From: Deltaproteobacteria bacterium RIFCSPLOWO2_02_FULL_57_26
GTDB taxonomy: Bacteria; Desulfobacterota; Binatia; UBA9968
DNA: 11,039 nucleotides
NCBI GenBank assembly: GCA_001798455.1
Contig: MGSI01000029.1
Location: forward strand, 1-11,039
Direction: 5' to 3'
In this document: positions 7,710 to 11,039 of the stretch, in pieces
How positions within the stretch are numbered: position 1 is the first letter of the stretch
Layout: every line of letters begins with the position of its first letter
The notes under the pieces: model-generated
Databases searched by the model: none
What the model saw: the letters and a program-made list of their open reading frames with translations, nothing else
What the model was told of the DNA's origin: nothing
Made by a program: the position numbers and the translations under genes

Positions 7710-7711
7710 TT

Positions 7712-8359
7712 CTAGAGTCCGGCGGCTTTTCTCTGTTGTAAACCTTCCCACGTTGCCATGACCTCATCGGAGGAGGCCACCAATCCGAAGTGGCGGCGGA
7801 TATTTTCTAACGTGTTCGCGTGGAGCGTGCCATCGTACGCCGCGGAACAGTCTTCGATTAGCGTGACGTAATAGTCGAACGTGTAGGCGTCCCTGGCCGT
7901 CGTCTCCACGCACACGTTGGTAGCCACGCCGGTCACTAAGACGCTCTGAGTGCCCTTGGCCTTGAGGACCGTATTCAGGTCCGTGTTAATGAAGGCGCTG
8001 TAGCGGTGCTTGATCACTACCCGTTCCTCGGGCAGAGGAGAAATTCCCTCATAAAACTCAGCGCCCCAGCTACCCTCGCGGCAGGTCGCCAACGCCTTCT
8101 GCTGGGACTTGCGGTAAACCCAGGAAGGGGTATCGGTCCACTCGCTGTGAGTCGTCCTGACGTAAACGACCGGAAGCGACATGCTCCTGGCTTCAGCGAT
8201 AAAACGCACCAGTCTCGGGACCATGGCTACGGCCTCACTCAGGTCCTCGCCTCTCTGCCCCGCGCTCCCCTTGGGGTGGACGAAATCGTTCTGAACATCG
8301 ACCACTAAGAGGCAGGCCCACCGTGGATCGCACCTCTCCTTTAAGTCTTTCAGGATCAT
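7712..8359 (-). CDS. Cysteine hydrolase, isochorismatase-like family (RutB/carbamoylsarcosine amidase type)
   Basis: Predicted cytoplasmic amidohydrolase of 215 residues, full length for the family. The catalytic triad is visible: D21 in VVDVQNDF (19-26), K117 in VIKHRYSAF (115-123) and nucleophile C150 in GVATNVCVETTARDA (144-158), where VAT is the usual cis-peptide segment. HRYSAF with NVCVETTARD resembles ureidoacrylate amidohydrolase (RutB), N-carbamoylsarcosine amidase and related ureido/amide hydrolases more than true isochorismatases, but the substrate cannot be named from sequence; no rut genes are nearby. The ATG at 8359 has a strong ribosome binding site (GGGAGG, 8370-8365, 5 nt spacing). 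The gene is flanked on both sides by 9-bp repeat arrays, and I see no promoter between array 2 and the start, so it may be read through from the molybdopterin-binding gene upstream. Confidence 0.9.
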   Translation of the reverse strand: MILKDLKERCDPRWACLLVVDVQNDFVHPKGSAGQRGEDLSEAVAMVPRLVRFIAEARSMSLPVVYVRTTHSEWTDTPSWVYRKSQQKALATCREGSWGAEFYEGISPLPEERVVIKHRYSAFINTDLNTVLKAKGTQSVLVTGVATNVCVETTARDAYTFDYYVTLIEDCSAAYDGTLHANTLENIRRHFGLVASSDEVMATWEGLQQRKAAGL

Positions 8360-8398
8360 CCTCCCCTCCCTTCTGACTGTTCTCGCAGCAGGTAACCC

Positions 8399-8465
8399 GT
8401 TCGTTCCAGCCGTTCGAGCAGTTCAAACCGTTTAAACGTCTTGAACGATTGGAACGTTTTGAACG
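8399..8465. repeat. 9-bp degenerate repeat array 2 (seven units plus a partial) upstream of the hydrolase gene
   Basis: Seven 9-bp units from 8403 to 8465, preceded by a GTTC fragment at 8399-8402. On the plus strand the first three follow GTTCNANNN (GTTCCAGCC, GTTCGAGCA, GTTCAAACC), the central unit is GTTTAAACG, and the last three follow NNTNGAACG (TCTTGAACG, ATTGGAACG, TTTTGAACG). The array is therefore a large imperfect palindrome centred on CGTTTAAACG (8429-8438). It lies between two same-strand genes, 11 nt after the end of the molybdopterin-binding gene and about 40 nt before the hydrolase ATG. It shares unit length, core and a TTTAAA-containing unit with array 1, but the outer units are arranged in the opposite order. 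Confidence 0.85.
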
Positions 8466-8476
8466 GCGCCAGTTTT

Positions 8477-9466
8477 TTAGTGCTCATGTTTTCTTTGTAG
8501 CCCGCCATGCCCCATGGCAACGATATCAGGCCGCGAGATCTTCTCTCCCGCCAGCAAGCGAGGAAGAAGCAGGTCAAAGGCGCTGACCGCGTCGTGCAGG
8601 ACACATCCCGATAGCCCCAAGATGGGGGTCTGTTCTAAATAGGCCATAAGAAACATCGATCCCGGCAGGACCGGAAAGCCGTGCGTCTCCACTTTGGCCC
8701 CGCTTCTGCGGATTCCCTCGGGAGTCAAATCGTCGGGATCCACGGACATACCCCCGCTGACCAGAATGATTTCCGCCCCGGCTTGGTGCGATTCTTTAAT
8801 CAGGGCAGCGATGCGGTCTGGGTCATCGGGGGCGAATTTGGTCGCTTCCAGCTCCGAGCCCATCTCGTCTACCTTGCGCCGAACGACAGGCTCAAAGCCG
8901 TCCTTGATGCGGCCCGTGTAGACCTCGCTCCCGGTGACAATCAGGTGAACGCGCCGCGCGGGAACAGGGAAGATCGTCACAATGGGCTTCTCTTTGCAAA
9001 TCGCTTCGGCCCTCTTGATCAAATCCTCCTTCACGACCACAGGAATGGTCCGGGTCCCCGCCACGACATCGCCTTTTCTGACATATCGGTTGGCGGGTAG
9101 AGTCGCCAGGATCATCTCGCCAAGATCGTTGAAGCGGTAGAGAAGATCCGCGTCAATCTTCAGCAAGCCGGCGATCTCCGCCACCAGATTAACCCGGCCC
9201 TCGACGGGATCGGTCAACATGAGATGCGGACCTGCCGCGGCCCGAGCCAGCCTGCGGGCGGCGTCCTCCTCATGGATTTCCCCCTCCGCTAACTCCATGA
9301 CATAAATATGGGCCTTGCCGAGATCGAGAAGCCGGCTAACATCTTCGGGACGAATGACGTGGCCGCGCCGGAATGCGGGCCCCTTGTACTTACCTGGAAC
9401 GATCTCGGTGATGTCGTGAGCCAAAGGCATCCCCACAGCCTCTTCCACAGGTATGGCCTTAAGCAT
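8477..9466 (-). CDS. MoeA-like molybdopterin-binding (MoCF domain) protein
   Basis: Protein of 329 residues with a C-terminal MoCF/MogA-MoeA-type molybdopterin-binding domain (about 172-315). Diagnostic stretches are LIVTGSEVYTGRIKD (175-189) and the acidic loop GGMSVDPDDLTPEGI (238-252), which matches the GGxSxxxxDxTP motif used for cofactor binding in MoeA and MogA. The N-terminal half is not the standard MoeA domain 1-2 arrangement; VEEAVGMPLAHDIT (7-20), RRGHVI (33-38) and GKAHIYVMEL (50-59) resemble the shortened 'MoeA-like' proteins seen next to molybdoenzyme genes. It could take part in molybdenum cofactor maturation or act as a cofactor carrier; whether it is catalytic is unknown, and no molybdoenzyme is in view. 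The start at 9466 has a modest ribosome binding site (GTGAGG) about 12 nt upstream. A promoter-like TTGACA with an overlapping palindrome lies just upstream. Confidence 0.85.
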   Translation of the reverse strand: MLKAIPVEEAVGMPLAHDITEIVPGKYKGPAFRRGHVIRPEDVSRLLDLGKAHIYVMELAEGEIHEEDAARRLARAAAGPHLMLTDPVEGRVNLVAEIAGLLKIDADLLYRFNDLGEMILATLPANRYVRKGDVVAGTRTIPVVVKEDLIKRAEAICKEKPIVTIFPVPARRVHLIVTGSEVYTGRIKDGFEPVVRRKVDEMGSELEATKFAPDDPDRIAALIKESHQAGAEIILVSGGMSVDPDDLTPEGIRRSGAKVETHGFPVLPGSMFLMAYLEQTPILGLSGCVLHDAVSAFDLLLPRLLAGEKISRPDIVAMGHGGLQRKHEH

Positions 9467-9493
9467 AGTTATCTATCCTCACCCACCAGATTA

Positions 9494-9523
9494 CTTATTT
9501 CACCACAAAATTGACCTTGTCAA
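9494..9523 (-). promoter_or_regulatory. candidate promoter with operator-like palindrome for the MoeA-like gene
   Basis: On the minus strand a perfect -35 TTGACA (9523-9518) is followed after 18 nt by AATAAG (9499-9494), a 4-of-6 match to the -10 consensus. Transcription would start near 9487, giving a leader of about 20 nt. The -35 lies inside a perfect inverted repeat, TTGAC-CTT-GTCAA (9511-9523, plus-strand reading), a plausible repressor or activator site. Its 5-3-5 layout differs from the 5-4-5 FNR box (TTGAT-N4-ATCAA), so I do not name a regulator. Confidence 0.5.
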
Positions 9524-9574
9524 CTGAACAACCTGAGAATTTTCAGAATGCGCAAAGTGGGGATGACTATCATG

Positions 9575-9946
9575 TTACTGTACCTGGACGAGCTCTCCGA
9601 CCTCCTCTGGCCGCACATAGACGTGCTCGCACGGGAGCGGGGTCTGAACCAAAACCACAATCATGTTGGTCTTGCCCGTGTTGATGATTTCATGAGGTGC
9701 GTTGACGGGAACATAAACGGCCTCGCGGGCGGCCACCGCTTTCTTCTCCCGCCCCACGATGACCTCTCCCGTGCCTTCAACGAAGAAGAGGACCTCGGCC
9801 GAATTGGGGTGGCGGTGAAGCGGGTTTTTCTGTCCCGGCTGGATGCAGTACATATTGAAATAAAGCTCTCCCATTTCAAAGAGGCGCTTGCGCACAAAAG
9901 CCTTGGGATGGAACTCGATATAGTCGTCAATCTTTAACGTCTCCAT
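9575..9946 (-). CDS. Single-domain cupin protein
   Basis: Small beta-barrel cupin of 123 residues. Cupin motif 1 spans GQKNPLHRHPNSAEVLFFVEG (38-58), giving metal ligands H44, H46 and E51; motif 2 is PVNAPHEIIN (80-89), giving H85. All four expected ligands are present, so it probably binds a divalent metal. Members of this fold include small dioxygenases, isomerases and ligand-sensing proteins, and the exact function cannot be read from sequence. There is no signal peptide or added DNA-binding domain. The start is fixed by a strong ribosome binding site (AGGAGGAG) overlapping the stop of the Rieske gene, which ends 9 nt upstream. It is probably the last gene of the MFS-Rieske-cupin operon. 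Confidence 0.88.
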   Translation of the reverse strand: METLKIDDYIEFHPKAFVRKRLFEMGELYFNMYCIQPGQKNPLHRHPNSAEVLFFVEGTGEVIVGREKKAVAAREAVYVPVNAPHEIINTGKTNMIVVLVQTPLPCEHVYVRPEEVGELVQVQ

Positions 9947-9955
9947 AAACTCCTC

Positions 9956-10291
9956 CTACGAAATTTCTATCTCCAGTTCTTCTCCCGCAATCCGCACCGG
10001 ATAACAGGCAACTCCTTGATCCACCGGTGGACCCATCTTTTCTCCGGCAGGCGGCTCCAACGTTTTTCCGTTCACAATGTGGAAGGTGGCCCCATGCCAG
10101 GGACAGGTCACGTTCTCTCCTTCGATGAAGCCTTCGGAGAGCGGGCCACCCTCGTGAGGACAGTTGTCGTCCGTGGCATAGAAGTCCCCGTTGAGATTGA
10201 ATATAGCAATCGGCCTACCTTCGACCCTGACCATCTTGGCCTTTCCAGGAGGAACCTCGTCGACGGAACAAACCCTGATGTATTTTCCCAT
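9956..10291 (-). CDS. Small Rieske [2Fe-2S] ferredoxin
   Basis: Soluble Rieske-type electron carrier of 111 residues. Cluster ligands are C44 and H46 in NCPHEGGPL (43-51), and C63 and H66 in CPWHGATF (63-70): the C-x-H...C-x2-H pattern. Size and the N-terminal pattern (KYIRVCSVDEVPPGKAKMV) fit the dioxygenase-ferredoxin/NirD-like small subunits rather than the membrane-anchored bc1 Rieske protein, as there is no N-terminal membrane helix. I chose the ATG at 10291, where the family fold begins and where a 16-nt gap separates it from the transporter stop. An in-frame ATG at 10345 would add 18 basic residues and overlap the transporter by 38 nt. No strong ribosome binding site precedes 10291, so the longer form is not excluded. 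No oxygenase or reductase partner is visible in the window. Confidence 0.9.
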   Translation of the reverse strand: MGKYIRVCSVDEVPPGKAKMVRVEGRPIAIFNLNGDFYATDDNCPHEGGPLSEGFIEGENVTCPWHGATFHIVNGKTLEPPAGEKMGPPVDQGVACYPVRIAGEELEIEIS

Positions 10292-10307
10292 CGCAGAGTC
10301 GATTTTT

Positions 10308-11039
10308 TTAAGCCGGCTTTCCCTCAGCCTGCCGGGCCGGGGCATGCATCGGGTCTTTTATCGTTACCGCAAAAATCACGGCCGCGAGGGCCATCACCCC
10401 TGAGATAATGAGAAAGCCGTTAAAGTAGCTAAGCGAGGCGGTGAGAAAACCGGCCAGAATCGGCCCGGCGGCCTCACCGCTGTCCCAAATAGTTCCAAAG
10501 ACCCCCATAGCTGAGCCCTTCCTTCCAGCCTTTGCCAGATCAGCCACGAGCGCAGTCGTCGAGGGAGTAACGATCGCTACGCCCAAGCCAAACAGGGAGG
10601 AGAGGAGAAGAAGGCTAAGGAAGCCTTCCCCCAAGACAATCAGCGGAAGCATCAGAGCACAGAGAGCAAGGCCCAAAAGGATCATAGGCTTTCTCCCTAG
10701 CCGATCGGATAGCCAACCGCCGGCAGGCTTGCCGATCATGGTTGTCGCGAGCTGACCTCCCATGATAAGGCCGATGGCGGCGTCGTTGTGGCCAATTCCC
10801 CTGGCATAAATCGGGAAAAAACCTAGGAAGGCGCCGTACCCCACGTACATGACCGCTTCCAATGCGGAGGCGATGACAACGGCCCTGTTTGAGACGACCT
10901 CAACGATGCCCCTTTTGAACTCCATCCATCGTCCCGGGTTTGCTGTTGCTGGAACCGGGGCCCTTTCCTCGTTCGGGAGACGCAGGACCATAATGAGGGG
11001 CAAGAGGCCTAGCCCGCCCACAACCAGATAAGTAGTTGA
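10308..11039 (-). CDS. MFS transporter, C-terminal part (N-terminus beyond right edge)
   Basis: The frame stays open to the right edge (its first visible residues read STTYLVV), so the gene starts outside the window; a GTG at 11021 is an internal valine, not the start. About 243 residues are visible: the end of one membrane segment, a charged cytoplasmic loop with PNEERAPVP, and about six further helices, consistent with the C-terminal half of a 12-helix major facilitator. The conserved loop motif appears as GGWLSDRLGRKP, matching GxxxDRxGRR/K between helices 8 and 9. MGVFGTIWDSGEAAGPILAGF in helix 11 resembles the proton-antiporter-style G-x-x-x-G-P-x-x-G motif, so an efflux pump or a metabolite importer are both possible. 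The substrate is not determinable. Its stop is 16 nt before the Rieske start, implying an operon. Confidence 0.9.
   Translation of the reverse strand, partial: STTYLVVGGLGLLPLIMVLRLPNEERAPVPATANPGRWMEFKRGIVEVVSNRAVVIASALEAVMYVGYGAFLGFFPIYARGIGHNDAAIGLIMGGQLATTMIGKPAGGWLSDRLGRKPMILLGLALCALMLPLIVLGEGFLSLLLLSSLFGLGVAIVTPSTTALVADLAKAGRKGSAMGVFGTIWDSGEAAGPILAGFLTASLSYFNGFLIISGVMALAAVIFAVTIKDPMHAPARQAEGKPA

Noticed and set aside
7647..8465. CRISPR array or inverted-repeat transposon ends
   Set aside because: Units are 9 bp and contiguous without spacers. The two arrays are not clean terminal inverted repeats, no target-site duplication is evident, and the gene between them is a hydrolase, not a transposase.
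8356..8604. An 82-codon minus-strand frame running through repeat array 2
   Set aside because: It overlaps the end of the MoeA-like gene in another frame; its Phe/Lys/Leu/Glu periodicity is simply the translation of the 9-bp repeat.
9533..9546. CTGAGAATTTTCAG as a terminator after the cupin gene
   Set aside because: It is a near-palindrome but AT-rich, has no loop to speak of, and is not followed by a U-run on the minus strand; too weak to call.
9548..9937. A 129-codon plus-strand open frame
   Set aside because: Antisense to the cupin, whose minus-strand frame has all four metal ligands and a strong ribosome binding site.
10292..10345. Rieske ferredoxin starting at 10345
   Set aside because: This adds 18 basic residues not expected in the family and overlaps the transporter end. 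The start at 10291 is preferred, though no strong ribosome binding site supports it.

Overview
The window looks like a bacterial chromosome segment of moderately high GC content. Co-occurring ClpS and ClpA, an aerobe-style two-gene 2-oxoacid:ferredoxin oxidoreductase with a gamma-alpha fusion, and a small Rieske ferredoxin suggest a Gram-negative-type lineage, possibly an uncultured group near Deltaproteobacteria or NC10. The lineage guess is weak because no rRNA or other phylogenetic marker gene is present. I see no tRNA, rRNA, CRISPR array, prophage or insertion sequence.

Layout. (A) 1-3635, minus strand: clpS, clpA, then a Ste24-like M48 membrane metallopeptidase whose C-terminus runs off the left edge. 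clpS and clpA are separated by one base and are almost certainly translationally coupled; the peptidase starts 46 nt after clpA. This is a protein quality-control block: N-degron adaptor, unfoldase, membrane protease. (B) 3636-3835: divergent intergenic region with a plausible clpS promoter. (C) 3836-7646, plus strand: a four-CBS-domain (double Bateman module) protein, then korA (gamma-alpha fusion) and korB, overlapping by 34 nt, which form a complete thiamine-diphosphate/[4Fe-4S] 2-oxoacid:ferredoxin oxidoreductase. A promoter-like site and a hairpin next to the ribosome binding site lie directly upstream of korA. (D) 7647-9466, minus strand: a cysteine hydrolase of the isochorismatase/RutB type and a MoeA-like molybdopterin-binding protein. 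The hydrolase gene is bracketed by two arrays of a degenerate 9-bp repeat built on TTGAAC/GTTCAA. (E) 9575-11039, minus strand: an MFS transporter (N-terminal half outside the window), a small Rieske ferredoxin and a single-domain cupin, tightly spaced and probably one operon.

How the genes may work together. Blocks A and C are housekeeping and energy metabolism: N-end-rule proteolysis, and CoA-dependent oxidation of a 2-oxoacid with ferredoxin as acceptor, possibly tuned by an adenylate-sensing CBS protein next door. Blocks D and E look like small-molecule catabolism or cofactor functions whose substrates the sequence does not reveal. The least explained structure is the pair of 9-bp repeat arrays around the hydrolase gene. 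Everything else matches known families, and I do not see a clear new multi-gene defence or mobile system.
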